Assembly: GCA_963835735.1 (NCBI GenBank)
Contig: CAWIGP010000009.1
Coordinates: 62,001-126,000 of the forward strand
DNA: 64,000 nucleotides
Reading direction: 5' to 3'
Source of the DNA: DASQMT01 sp963835735
Lineage (GTDB): Bacteria; Actinomycetota; Thermoleophilia; Solirubrobacterales; Solirubrobacteraceae
Positions 9,395 through 18,633 of this stretch are shown one piece after another (the first letter of the stretch is position 1; each line of letters opens with the position of its first letter). Both the position numbers and the translations under genes were made by a program. The notes under the pieces are model-generated. The model saw only the letters and a list, made by a program, of their open reading frames with translations, did no database searches and was not told where the DNA came from.

Positions 9395-10294
9395 GCGTCT
9401 TCGTCGACAGCGGCACGAAGCTCTGCGTCTCCGGCATCACCGGCCGCGAGGGCACGTTCCACACGCTCAACAACAAGCGCTACGGCACGAACGTGGTGAG
9501 CGGCGTCACGCCCGGCAAGGGCGGCCAGGACGTCGAGGGCATCCCGGTCTTCAACACGTTCCACGACGCCGTCGAGCAGACCGGCGCGAACACGGCGATG
9601 ATCTTCGTCCCGCCGCGCTTCGCCGCCGACTCGATCCTCGAGGCCGAGGACGCCGGCATCGCGCTGATCGTCGCGATCACCGAGGGCATCCCCGCGCACG
9701 ACGAGCTGCGCGTCTACAACCACCTCGCACGGCCGACGTCCGCGCCTGGTCGGCCCGAACTGCCCCGGCATCCTGTCGCCGGGCAAGGCGAACGTCGGGA
9801 TCATCCCGGCCGCGTTCTTCAAGGAGGGCAACGTCGGCGTCGTGTCGCGCTCGGGCACGCTGACCTACCAGATCGGCAACGAGCTGGCCCAGCGCGGGTT
9901 CGGCAACTCGAGCATCGTCGGCATCGGCGGCGACCCGGTCCCGGGCACGAGCTTCATCGACGTGATCGCCGCGTTCGAGTCCGACGCGGAGACCGAGCTG
10001 ATCGTGATGGCGGGCGAGATCGGCGGCTCGGCCGAGGAGGAGGCCGCCGAGTACATCGCCGAGCACGTCTCCAAGCCCGTCGTCGCCTACATCGCGGGCT
10101 TCACCGCGCCGCCCGGCAAGACGATGGGCCACGCGGGCGCGATCGTCTCCGGCACCGCCGGGACGGCGAAGGCCAAGCAGGAGGCGCTCGAGGCGCGCGG
10201 CGTGCGCGTCGGCCAGACGCCGACCGAGGTCGCCGCCGAGATCGCGGCTCGCTGCGCGCTGACCGCGAACGTCGGCGAGCCGCATCGGGGCTGA
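9391..10294 (+). CDS. sucD: succinyl-CoA synthetase alpha subunit, one frameshift
   Basis: CoA-binding, histidine-phosphorylated subunit partnering SucC. N-terminal CoA domain: SGITGREGTFHTLNN and ANTAMIFVPP; then RLVGPNCPG, SRSGTLTYQ, GIGGDPVPGTSF; active-site His in GKTMGHAGAIVSG near the C-terminus. One shift near 9726-9757, before the GPNCPG motif, moves the rest into another frame; a single inserted base explains it. About 300 aa after repair, as expected. Starts inside the last codons of sucC. Confidence 0.93.
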
Positions 10295-10317
10295 CGACGT
10301 AACGCTGGCGGCGGCGC

Positions 10318-11418
10318 ATGCGCCGACCGATCTCGTTCGCCCGGGGCGCGCCGTCGCTCGACATCGTCGACGTGGAGGGGCTGCGCGAGGCCGTCGCAGC
10401 TCGCGTTCGACAAGGACCCCGGCGGGACCGATCGCCTACGGGACGTCGGTCGGCTACGTGCCGCTGCGCGAGTGGATCGCCGAGCAGCACGGCGTCGCGG
10501 TCGAGCAGGTGCTCGTCACCAACGGCTCGATGCAGGCCGACGCGTTCCTGTTCCAGCTGCTCGTCGGCCCCGGCGACCCCGTCGTCGTCGAGTCGCCGAC
10601 CTACGACCGCACGCTGCTGAACCTGCGCAACCGCGAGGCCGACCTGCACATGGTCGAGCTGGAGACCGACGGGATCGACACCGCCGGCGCTGCGCACGCT
10701 GCTCGAGACCGGCGTCCGGCCGAAGCTCGCCCACATCATCCCCAACTTCCAGAACCCCGCCGGCTACACGCTGTCGCGCCGCGAAGCGCGCCGAGCTGCT
10801 GCGCGCTCGCGGCCGAGTACGACTTCACGATCTTCGAGGACGACCCGTACATCGCGATCCGCTTCGAGGGCGAGTCGCTGCCGACGATGCGCGAGCAGGA
10901 CGACGCCGGCAAGGTCGTCTACGCGTCGTCGTTCTCCAAGACGGTCTGCCCGGGCATCCGCGTCGGCTACCTCGTCGGCCCGCAGGCGCGTGATCAAGCA
11001 GATCCAGGGGATCGCGACCAACACGTACATCTCGCCGAACATGGTCGCCCAGTCGATCGTCAACCAGTTCGCCCGCTCGGGGCGGATGGACGGCGCGATC
11101 GCGACCGTCAAGGACGCGCTGCGCGACCGCCGCGACGCGCTCGTCGCGGCGCTCGAGCGCGAGCTGCCCGAGGCGCGCTTCTCGCCCCCGTCCGGCGGCT
11201 ACTTCATGTGGGTCGAGCTGCCCGAGGGCGTGAACGTCGCCGAGCTCGAGGTCGCGGCCAAGGAGCGCGACGTGCTGTTCGTCAAGGGCACCGACTTCCT
11301 GCTCGAGGGGGGCGAGAACACGCTGCGCCTCGCCTACTCCGGGGTGACGCCGGAGCAGATCGACGAGGGCGTCACGCGGCTCGCCGAGGCGGCGCGCTCG
11401 CTGGGTGTCGCTGCCTGA
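10318..11418 (+). CDS. PLP aminotransferase, 2-aminoadipate/kynurenine aminotransferase-like, frameshifted
   Basis: Fold-type I aminotransferase. ATG 10318; then IAYGTSVGYVPLREWIAEQ, TNGSMQADAFLFQLL, the NFQNPAGYTLSR motif, EDDPYIAIRF, and the PLP lysine in SSFSKTVCPGIRVGY near 10935. C-terminal domain ends SLGVAA with TGA 11416. Shifts are visible near 10405, 10690, 10785, 10805 and 10987, mostly one extra G or C beside a GCG. It is followed immediately by a formamidase-like hydrolase and kynureninase, so a kynurenine aminotransferase role is a reasonable inference; 2-aminoadipate or valine transamination remain possible. Confidence 0.78.
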
Positions 11419-12161
11419 GCGTCACCCGTACGGAAGGGCTCGCTGCGCAGTTCGGCGAGCTCTTCCTGCCGCGACGGCGACGGCCCGTTCCCCGTCGCGG
11501 TCGTGCTCCACGGCGGCTTCTGGCAGGCGCAGCTACGGCCGCAAGCAGACGCACGCCGCTGTGCGCGGACCTCGCCGCGCGCGGCTGGGCGGCGTGGAAC
11601 GTCGAGTACCGGCGGCTCGGCCGCTCTCGGGCGGCGGCTACCCGCGCACGCTGGACGACGTCGCCGCGGCGGTCGACCACCTCGCCGAGATGCCCGCGCA
11701 CCGACCAGGGCGTGCTCGACCTCGCGCGCGTCGTCGCGATCGGGCACTCCGCCGGCGGCCAGCTCGCCGCGTGGCTCGCGACGCGCGAGCGCCGCGCGCG
11801 TGGCGGTCGACGGGCGTCGTCGCGCAGGCCGGCGTGCTCGACCTGCGGATGGCGTCGGAGCTGCGGCTCTCGACGGCGTCGTGCACCGCTTCCTCGGCGG
11901 AACGCCGGCGGAGGTGCCCGGAGCGCTACGCCGCCGCCTCGCCGGCCGAGCGGCTCCCGCTCGGCGTGCCCGCGCTGCTGACCCACGGCGCGCGCGACGA
12001 CATCGTCCCGCTGGCGATGAGCGAGAGCTTCGCGGACGCGGCGCGCGCCGGCCGGCGACGACGTCGAGCTGGTGGTCGAGCCGGACGAGGGCCACTTCGG
12101 CCACCTCGACCCGGAGAACCCGCTGTGGACGGGCGGTGACGACGTGGCTGACGTCCGCTGA
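11415..12161 (+). CDS. alpha/beta hydrolase, probable kynurenine formamidase, frameshifted
   Basis: Serine hydrolase of the BD-FAE/arylformamidase type. Across shifting frames one reads VVLHGGFW (oxyanion HGGFW) near 11505, nucleophile GHSAGGQLAAW near 11745, acid LTHGARDDIVP near 11985, and His in GHFGHLDPENP near 12100. At least six one-base shifts occur, so the exact protein is uncertain. The most likely start is a CTG overlapping the preceding stop (CTGA at 11415-11418); no ATG or GTG fits the frame. The adjacent kynureninase supports N-formylkynurenine hydrolysis. Confidence 0.65.
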
Positions 12162-13375
12162 GCCGCGCCGCCGCCGAGGCGGCCGACGCCGCCGACCCGC
12201 TCGCGCGGCTTCCGCGACCGCTTCGTCGCGGACGCCGCGGGCGTCATCTACCTCGACGGCAACTCGCTCGGCCGGCTCCCGCTCGCCACGCGCGACCGGC
12301 TCGCGGCGGTGACCGCCGAGTGGGGCGAGCGGCTCGTCGGCGGCTGGCCGGACTGGATCGACGCGCCGGTCCGCACCGGCGACGCTGCTCGCGCCGCTGA
12401 TCGGCGCGGGGCCGGGCGAGGTCGTCGTCTGCGACTCGACCACGGTGAACCTGTACAAGCTCGTCACGCGCCGTCGCTCGACGGCGGCGCGCTCGTCACC
12501 GACCGCGGCAACTTCCCGACCGACCGCTACGTGCTCGAGGGGATCGCCGCGCAGCGCGGGCTGGAGCTGCGGCTGTTCGACGGCGAGCCGGAGGCCGCGA
12601 CGCTCCCGTGCGGGCCGGGCGACGTCGTCGTCCTCTCCCACGTCGACTACCGCACCGGCGCGCTGGCCGACCTGCCGGCGCTCCAGGCAGCGGCGCGCGA
12701 CCGCGGCGCGACGCTGATCTGGGACCTCAGCCACTCCGCCGGCGCCGTCCCCGTCGAGCTCGGCGCCGCCGGCGCGGAGCTGGCCGTCGGCTGCACCTAC
12801 AAGTACCTCAACGCCGGGCCCGGCGCGCCCGCGCTACCTGTACGTCGCGTCGCGGCTCCAGCAGCGGCTGCGCTCCCCGATCTGGGGCTGGTTCGGCCAG
12901 CGCGACCAGTTCGCGATGGAGCGCGACTACGACCCCGAGCCGTCGATCCGCCGCTTCCTCGCCGGCACGCCGCCGATCCTCGGCCTCGCGGCCGTCGAGG
13001 AGGGCGTCCGGCTCACGGCCGAGGCCGGGATCGCGGCGCTGCACGCGAAGGCGACCGCGCTGACCGAGCTGATCGTCGCGCTGCACGACGCCTGGCTCGC
13101 GCCGCTCGGCTTCGAGCTGGCGAGCCCGCGCGACCCGGCGCGCCGCGGCTCGCACGTCGCGCTCCGCCACCCGCGGGCGTGGCAGATCACCCGCGCGCTG
13201 ATCGAGCGCGCGGGCGTCGTGCCCGACTTCCGCGGCCCGGACACCGTCCGGCTCGGCGTCGCGCCGCTCTACACCCGCCACGTCGACGTCTGGGACGCGC
13301 TCGACGCGGCTGCGCGACCTCGTCGAGCGCGGCGAGCACGAACGGGTCGACGCCGCGCTGGGGCGGGTCACGTGA
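12158..13375 (+). CDS. kynU: kynureninase, frameshifted
   Basis: PLP enzyme cleaving kynurenine (or 3-hydroxykynurenine) to anthranilate and alanine. Diagnostic stretches: VIYLDGNSLGRLP, CDSTTVNLYKL, NFPTDRYVLEG, SHVDYRTGALAD, WDLSHSAGAVPVEL, and the PLP lysine in AVGCTYKYLNAGPGAP near 12800. C-terminal region has RRGSHVALRHP and VRLGVAPLYT. Shifts occur near 12198, 12388, 12833 and 13317. The start is probably CTG 12158 (SRAAAEAADAADP) overlapping the hydrolase TGA, the second CTGA junction in this run. Its TGA overlaps the GTG of the next gene. Confidence 0.85.
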
Positions 13376-16131
13376 TCGGCGCGATCGCGCGCGAGCGCTT
13401 CGGGGTCGAGGGCGAGCCGCGTGCGCTGCCGGGCGAGCTCGACCGCAACTACGCGCTCGACGGCCACGTGCTGAAGATCCACGCGCCGGGGACCGATCCG
13501 GCCTGGCTCGACCTCCAGGACGCGGCGATGGAGCACGTCGCCGGCCGCACCGGCGACGTGGCGACCCCGCGCGTGGTCCGCGCCCGCGACGGAGCGCCCG
13601 CGCGTGACGACGGACGAGGGCGTCGCGCGGATGCTCACCTGGGTACCGGGCACGCCGTGGGCACGGCTCCCGTCGCATGACGCGGCCATGCTGGCGAGCC
13701 TCGGCCGCGCCGTCGCGCGCGCTCGACGCCGCGCTGGCGGACTTCGACCACCCGGCGCTCGACCGGCCGCTGCGGTGGAACATGATGCGCGCCGCGGAGC
13801 TGCGCGCGACGGGCGACGCCGGCGCCGTCCTGGCGCGCTTCGCCGAGCGCGTCGAGCCGGCGCTGCGCGCGCTCCCCACCCAGGCGATCCACAACGACGC
13901 GAACGAGCACAACATCCTCGTCGGCGACGACGGCCGCGTCAGCGGCCTGATCGACTTCGGCGACCTCTGCCGCGCGCCGCGCGCGTGCGGGCTCGCTGTC
14001 GCGTGCGCGTACGCGATGACCGCTCTCGCGGTACCCGAGCGCGAGCTGCTGCCGATCGTCGCCGGCTACCACGAGGTCGCCCCGCTCACGCCGGACGAGC
14101 TCGCGCTGCTGCCCGATCTGATCCGCACGCGCCTCGCGATGAGCGTCGCGATGGCGGCGCGCCAACGCGAAGAGCAGCCCGGCAACGACTACCTGCTGAT
14201 CAGCCAAGCGGCCGTCACCGCCCTGCTGCGCCGGCTCGGCGCCGTCGCGCCGGAGCTCGAGCACCTGCGGCTGCGCGCCGCGTGCGGCTACGAGCCGGTC
14301 GCGAGCGCCCGCGCCGTGCGCGCGCACCTCCAGACGGCCGACATCGGGCCCGTATGCGGCGCGGCGCTCGACGACGCGCCGGTGATCGACTTCTCCGGCG
14401 AGGACCCGCCGCCGCCCGCCACCCACCCGGCGCTCGGGCGCTACCTCGAGGACCGCCGCGTGTACAAGTCGCGCCGCGTACGAGGCCGAGCTGCCGGGCG
14501 AGCGGCGCACGCTGCACCTCGGCGTCGACATCTTCCTGCCCGCGGGCGAGCCGATCCTCGCCCCGCTCGACGGGACCGTCCGCGACGTCGCGTTCCGCCC
14601 CGCGGCCAACGACTGGGGCGGGATCGTCGTGCTCGACCACGAGACGCCGGGCGGGATCCGCTTCCACACGCTGTACGGGCATCTCGACCGTGCCTCGGCG
14701 GAGGCGCTCGCGCCCGGCGCCGCCGTGCGGCGCGGCGACGTCATCGGCCGGCTCGGCGACGAGCGCGAGAACGGCGGCTGGGCGCCGCACCTGCACCTGC
14801 AGCTGCTCACGACCGACCTCGGCCGCGGCGCCGGCACGGACGGCGTCGGCACGCTCGCCGAGCGCGACGTGTGGGAGTCGGCCAACCCCGACCCGAACCT
14901 CCTGCTCGGGATACCCGGCGGCGTCCGCGCCGACCCGCCCCGCGCGCCCGCCGCGCTGCGGTCCGCGCGCCGCACGTCGCTCTCCCGAGCGCTCAGCCTG
15001 TCGTACGCCGAGCCGCTGAAGATCGTCCGCGGCGAGGGCGCCCACCTGTACGACGAGCGCGGGCGCGAGTACCTCGACCTCGTCAACAACGTCTGCCACG
15101 TCGGCCACGCCCACCCGCGCGTCGTGGCCGCGGCGACGGAGCAGATGGCGCGGCTCAACACCAACACGCGCTACCTGCACGACCTGATCGTCACGTACGC
15201 CCGCCGGCTCGCCGCGACGCTGCCGGATCCGCTCAGCGTCGTGTTCCTCGTCAACTCCGGCAGCGAGGCGAACGACCTGGCGCTGCGGCTCGCGCGCGCA
15301 CATACCGGCGCGCGCGAGGTGCTGGTGCTCGACCACGCCTACCACGGCAACCTGAGCTCGCTGATCGAGATCTCGCCGTACAAGTTCGACGGTCCCGGCG
15401 GCGCCGGGCGGCCGGAGCACGTGCGCGTCGCGCGGCTCCCGACGCGCGCCGAGGACGCCGAGGACGTCGCGCGGCTCGCGCGCCCGGGCGCGTTCGTCGC
15501 CGAGTCGCTGCCCGGCGTCGCGGGCCAGATCGTGCTCCCCGACGGCTACCTGCGCGCGGCGTACGAGCACGCCCGCGCCGCCGGCGCGGTGTGCATCGCC
15601 GACGAGGTGCAGGTCGGCTTCGGCCGCGTCGGCCGCGCGTTCTGGGGCTTCGAGCTCGGCGGCGTCGTGCCCGACATCGTCACGCTCGGCAAGCCGATCG
15701 GCAACGGCCACCCGATCGGCGCGGCCGTCACGACGCCGGCGATCGCGCGCTCGTTCGAGACCGGGATGGAGTACTTCAACACGTTCGGCGGGAATCCGGT
15801 CTCGTGCGCGGCCGGGCTCGCCGTGCTCGACGTGATCGCCGACGAGCGCCTGCAGGCCCACGCCGCCCGCCTCGGCGCTCGGATCAAGGACGGGCTGCAG
15901 GCGCTGACCGCGCCGCAGATCGCCGACGTGCGCGGCGAGGGCCTCTTCCTCGGCGTCGAGCTCTCCGATGCGGGACAGGCGACCGCGGCGGTCGAGCACG
16001 CCCGCAGCGCGGGCGTCCTGCTCTCCACCGACGGCCCGGGCCGCAACGTGATCAAGATCAAGCCGCCGCTCGTGATCGGCGACGAGGACGCCGAGCGGTT
16101 GCTGCGGACGCTCGACGCGGCGCTGTCCTAG
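13372..16131 (+). CDS. three-domain fusion: APH-type kinase, M23 peptidase-like domain, class III aminotransferase/phospholyase
   Basis: Domain 1 (13372-~14390) is an aminoglycoside phosphotransferase/hydroxylysine kinase-like domain with HNDANEHNILV and LIDFGDL. Domain 2 (~14510-14900) is lysostaphin-fold M23 with HLGVD and PHLHLQ zinc motifs and YGHLD. Domain 3 (~15000-16130) is a class III PLP enzyme, with NSGSEANDLALRLAR, DEVQVGFGRVG and PLP lysine TLGKPIGNGHPIG. Domain 3 resembles the vertebrate ammoniophospholyases acting on phosphoethanolamine and phosphohydroxylysine, whose partner kinase is APH-like, so a kinase plus phospholyase pathway in one chain is a good inference. GTG 13372 overlaps the kynU stop. 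Shifts near 13600, 13725 and 14480. Confidence 0.85.
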
Positions 16132-16841
16132 CGCCCGTAGCGGTCCTTGGAGAGAACGAGCTGCTCCGGCAGCGCCGTGCGCGGCGGCGGCGAGGGGTCC
16201 GCGACGACCGACACGGTCTCGGCGACCGAGCGCGACACCTCGCAGAGCCGCCCCTCGAGCGTGACGACGACGTGGTCCTCGTCCGCTTCGCTCAGCGTGC
16301 CCTCCCGGCCCGGCTCGACGCCCGAGTCCTTGAGGTAGTGCAGCAGGTCCTCGGCCTCGTTCTCGAAGCGCAGGATCCGCACCTTCGCGCCCACCTCGAC
16401 ATCGGCCAGCGGCACGCCGACGATCCGCTGGCCGACGTAGATCGGATGGCCGTGCGGGCACGTCTTGGCGTCGCCGATCGCGGCCAGCATGCGCGCCTCG
16501 AGCACCGGCGACATCGCGTGCTCGAGCCGCTCCGCCTCCTCGTGCACCTCGTCCCAGGGGATCCCGAGCACGTCGGTCAGGAAGCGCTCGATCAGCCGGT
16601 GGCGGCGGACGATGCCCTCGGCGTGCTCGCGCCCGTTGTCGGTGAACGCGAGCGCCTTGTCGGTGCCGCGCGTGACGTAGCCGTCACGCTCCAGCCGCCC
16701 GATCATCTCGTGCACGGTCGGGGCCGAGAGCTGCATCGCGCGGGCGACGTTCGCCCCCGTCATCGGCAGCCCGGCCTCCTGCAGCCAGAAGATCGTCTGC
16801 AGGTACTCCTCCTCGGCAACCGTGGCGTGATCGTTGGCCAT
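16128..16841 (-). CDS. DtxR/MntR-family metal-dependent transcriptional regulator
   Basis: Intact 237-residue regulator. Winged helix at residues ~5-65 (EEEYLQTIFWLQEAGLPMTG, LSAPTVHEMIGRLERDGYV), the DtxR dimerisation/metal domain next (RRHRLIERFL, EVHEEAERLEHAMSP with metal-ligand pattern, CPHGHPIY), and a C-terminal SH3/FeoA-like domain. It binds Fe(II) or Mn(II) as co-repressor and controls metal uptake or storage; which metal is not clear. ATG 16841 has the canonical family start. Its stop shares CTAG with the stop of the fusion gene. Confidence 0.9.
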   Translation of the reverse strand: MANDHATVAEEEYLQTIFWLQEAGLPMTGANVARAMQLSAPTVHEMIGRLERDGYVTRGTDKALAFTDNGREHAEGIVRRHRLIERFLTDVLGIPWDEVHEEAERLEHAMSPVLEARMLAAIGDAKTCPHGHPIYVGQRIVGVPLADVEVGAKVRILRFENEAEDLLHYLKDSGVEPGREGTLSEADEDHVVVTLEGRLCEVSRSVAETVSVVADPSPPPRTALPEQLVLSKDRYGR

Positions 16842-16858
16842 GCTCTGATCGTATCTGG

Positions 16859-17764
16859 CTAGGAGCCGCTGCCCATCGCCGCGACGCGCTTCTCGGCCAG
16901 CTCCATGAACGCCCGCGTCGCCGGCGAGAGGTGCGCGTTCCGGCGGGTGATGAACGCGTACGTGTCGTACAGCGGCGGGTCGAGCGAGACGGTGCTCAGC
17001 TTGCGCGCGAAGCCGCGGGTGGCGAGCACGCTCGGGTCCGCGACCGTGTCGCCGAGCCGGCGCACGGCGAGGTCGAGCGCGGCGGTGAGGTACTCGACCT
17101 CGATCTGCGGCTCCAGCCGGACGCCGGCGCGCTGGGCGCGCTCGGCGAGCTGGCGGCGCATCGGGTCTGCGCGCCCCCAGCGCGCGTCGTAGAGGATCAG
17201 GGGCGCGGCCGCGAGGTCCTCGATCGTCTTCGGCTTCGTCACCCGCTGCGGGCTCGCGCTGACGTAGTGGTTCTCCTCGCGGATCGACGGACGCACCTCG
17301 AGCCCGCCGTCGTCGATCGGGAGCGCGACCAGGCCTGCCTCCAGCACGCCGTCGCGGACGGCATCCGCGACCTCGGCGGAGTTCTGCCCGACCACGCGCA
17401 CCCGGACGTCCGGGTAGCGGCGGCGGAAGTCCTGGATGAGCCCACCGAGCAGGTAGTGGTGCGCGCTGCCGAACGTCCCGAAGCTCACCGTGCCGCCGGT
17501 GAGCGTGCGCACCTCCTTGACCGACTCCACCGCCTCCTCCGCGTCCGCCAGTGTCCGCTCCGCGTGCGGTCGCAGCATGCGCCCCGCCTCGGTCAGCACG
17601 AGCTTCCGGCCGGCCCGGGTGAACAGCGCGACGCCCAGCTCCGCCTCGAGCTTGCGGATCTGGTCCGATAGGCTCGGCTGGGCCATCAGCAGCGATTCCG
17701 CCGCCGCCGAGAACGAGCCCTTGTCGGCCGCGGTCAGGAAGTAGCGCAGCTGCTGGAGTGTCAT
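16859..17764 (-). CDS. LysR-family transcriptional regulator
   Basis: Intact 301 aa. N-terminal HTH (MTLQQLRYFLTAADKGSFSA, QPSLSDQIRKLEAELGVALF) and a periplasmic-binding-protein-like effector domain from ~residue 90. The DtxR gene begins 17 bp further on in the same direction. It is divergent from a tiny membrane-protein gene at 17835, with a TA-rich dyad between them, the usual LysR arrangement in which the regulator controls itself and its divergent neighbour. The effector is unknown. Confidence 0.9.
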   Translation of the reverse strand: MTLQQLRYFLTAADKGSFSAAAESLLMAQPSLSDQIRKLEAELGVALFTRAGRKLVLTEAGRMLRPHAERTLADAEEAVESVKEVRTLTGGTVSFGTFGSAHHYLLGGLIQDFRRRYPDVRVRVVGQNSAEVADAVRDGVLEAGLVALPIDDGGLEVRPSIREENHYVSASPQRVTKPKTIEDLAAAPLILYDARWGRADPMRRQLAERAQRAGVRLEPQIEVEYLTAALDLAVRRLGDTVADPSVLATRGFARKLSTVSLDPPLYDTYAFITRRNAHLSPATRAFMELAEKRVAAMGSGS

Positions 17765-17792
17765 AGGCGTAGCCTCCTGATGCAGTAGTCAA

Positions 17793-17809
17793 TCTAGGCT
17801 ACAACTAGG
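17793..17809. promoter_or_regulatory. probable LysR box (CTAG-N7-CTAG dyad)
   Basis: TCTAGGCTACAACTAGG contains inverted CTAG arms at 17794-17797 and 17805-17808, with the T-N11-A geometry of LysR-type operators. A third ACTAGT lies at 17826-17831 just before the 17835 ATG. CTAG is scarce elsewhere except at stop codons, so three copies in 40 bp stand out. Confidence 0.5.
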
Positions 17810-17834
17810 GCCATCGGGGTCCGATACTAGTTGC

Positions 17835-17954
17835 ATGATCACCATCATCGCCATCGCGGTCCCACTGGCCGCCCTGGGTGCGATCGATGCGCTCGCCGCG
17901 AAGTTCGGTGCCGAGTCCCGGCCCGGGTTCGACGAGCGGTCGCAGATTCGATGA
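17835..17954 (+). CDS. 39-residue single-pass membrane peptide, divergent from LysR
   Basis: ATG 17835 to TGA 17952-17954. The peptide begins MITIIAIAVPLAALGAIDAL, a hydrophobic N-terminal helix, then a short charged tail (FGAESRPGFDERSQIR). Its composition, the position exactly opposite a LysR gene, and the LysR-box-like dyad upstream argue for a real small gene. Function unknown; it resembles small conserved actinobacterial membrane peptides only in general form. Confidence 0.5.
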   Translation: MITIIAIAVPLAALGAIDALAAKFGAESRPGFDERSQIR

Positions 17955-18029
17955 CGCTCCCCGACTCAGGTCCGTCGCTCCCCCATCCGCGGGAGCCCCG
18001 CCCGCTGGCGTAGACCCGCCGGCGGGTGG

Positions 18030-18611
18030 TCAGGACCGCACCGCCACGAACCAGCGGCCGGCGTGCACGACCTCGCCGCCGCCGAGCTCCGCGATCAGTT
18101 CGCCGGGCTCGAACCAGCGCTTGTAGACCTCGTGGCGCGACCCGTCGTTCAGTACACGCGGGTCCATCCGCTCCGCCGGCACGTCGTCGCGTCGCGCCGA
18201 GTCGATCACCAGCAGTTCCGGCGCGAGCCGCCGAGCGCTGCTCAGGAACCGCGCCCGCTCCCGCTCTTGGAGATGGCCGTAGAAGTGGCCGGTCGCGACA
18301 CGCTCGAACGCGCCGTCCTCGAACGGCGGGTCGAGCGCGTCACCGTCCACCACCCGCGGCAGGCGCCCGCGCGCGATCGCGCGCATCGCCGGGCTCGCGT
18401 CGAGGCCGGTCACGTCGCCGGGCAGGTGGCGGCCGAGGAACGCCGTGCCGCAGGCGACATCCAGCGTGCGGGCCGGCGGCAGCGCGCGCAGCGCCTCGAT
18501 CAGCGCTGCGACCTCCTCCTGGAAACCGGGCCGATCGCGCTGAGCGAACAGGCCGGTCCCGTTCCACCAGTCGTCGTACTCGGGGGCGCGGCGGTCGTAG
18601 TAGTCGAGCAT
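18030..18611 (-). CDS. class I SAM-dependent methyltransferase
   Basis: Intact Rossmann-fold methyltransferase. The SAM-binding motif LDVACGTAFLGRHLPG lies near residue 45, motif II GLDASPAMRAIA near 65, and VDGDALDPPFEDGAFE follows. Start at 18611 (MLDYYDRRAPEYD) is the usual family N-terminus. An in-frame ATG at 18635 would overlap the ligase start on the other strand in the tetranucleotide CATG. Target unknown. Divergent from the DNA ligase gene. Confidence 0.85.
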   Translation of the reverse strand: MLDYYDRRAPEYDDWWNGTGLFAQRDRPGFQEEVAALIEALRALPPARTLDVACGTAFLGRHLPGDVTGLDASPAMRAIARGRLPRVVDGDALDPPFEDGAFERVATGHFYGHLQERERARFLSSARRLAPELLVIDSARRDDVPAERMDPRVLNDGSRHEVYKRWFEPGELIAELGGGEVVHAGRWFVAVRS

Positions 18612-18633
18612 CGGCAGATAGCATCGCGCGTCC

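Noticed and set aside
8254..10302. Programmed frameshifting in sucC and sucD
   Set aside because: No slippery heptamer or downstream stimulator; identical shifts occur in unrelated neighbours, pointing to sequence error.
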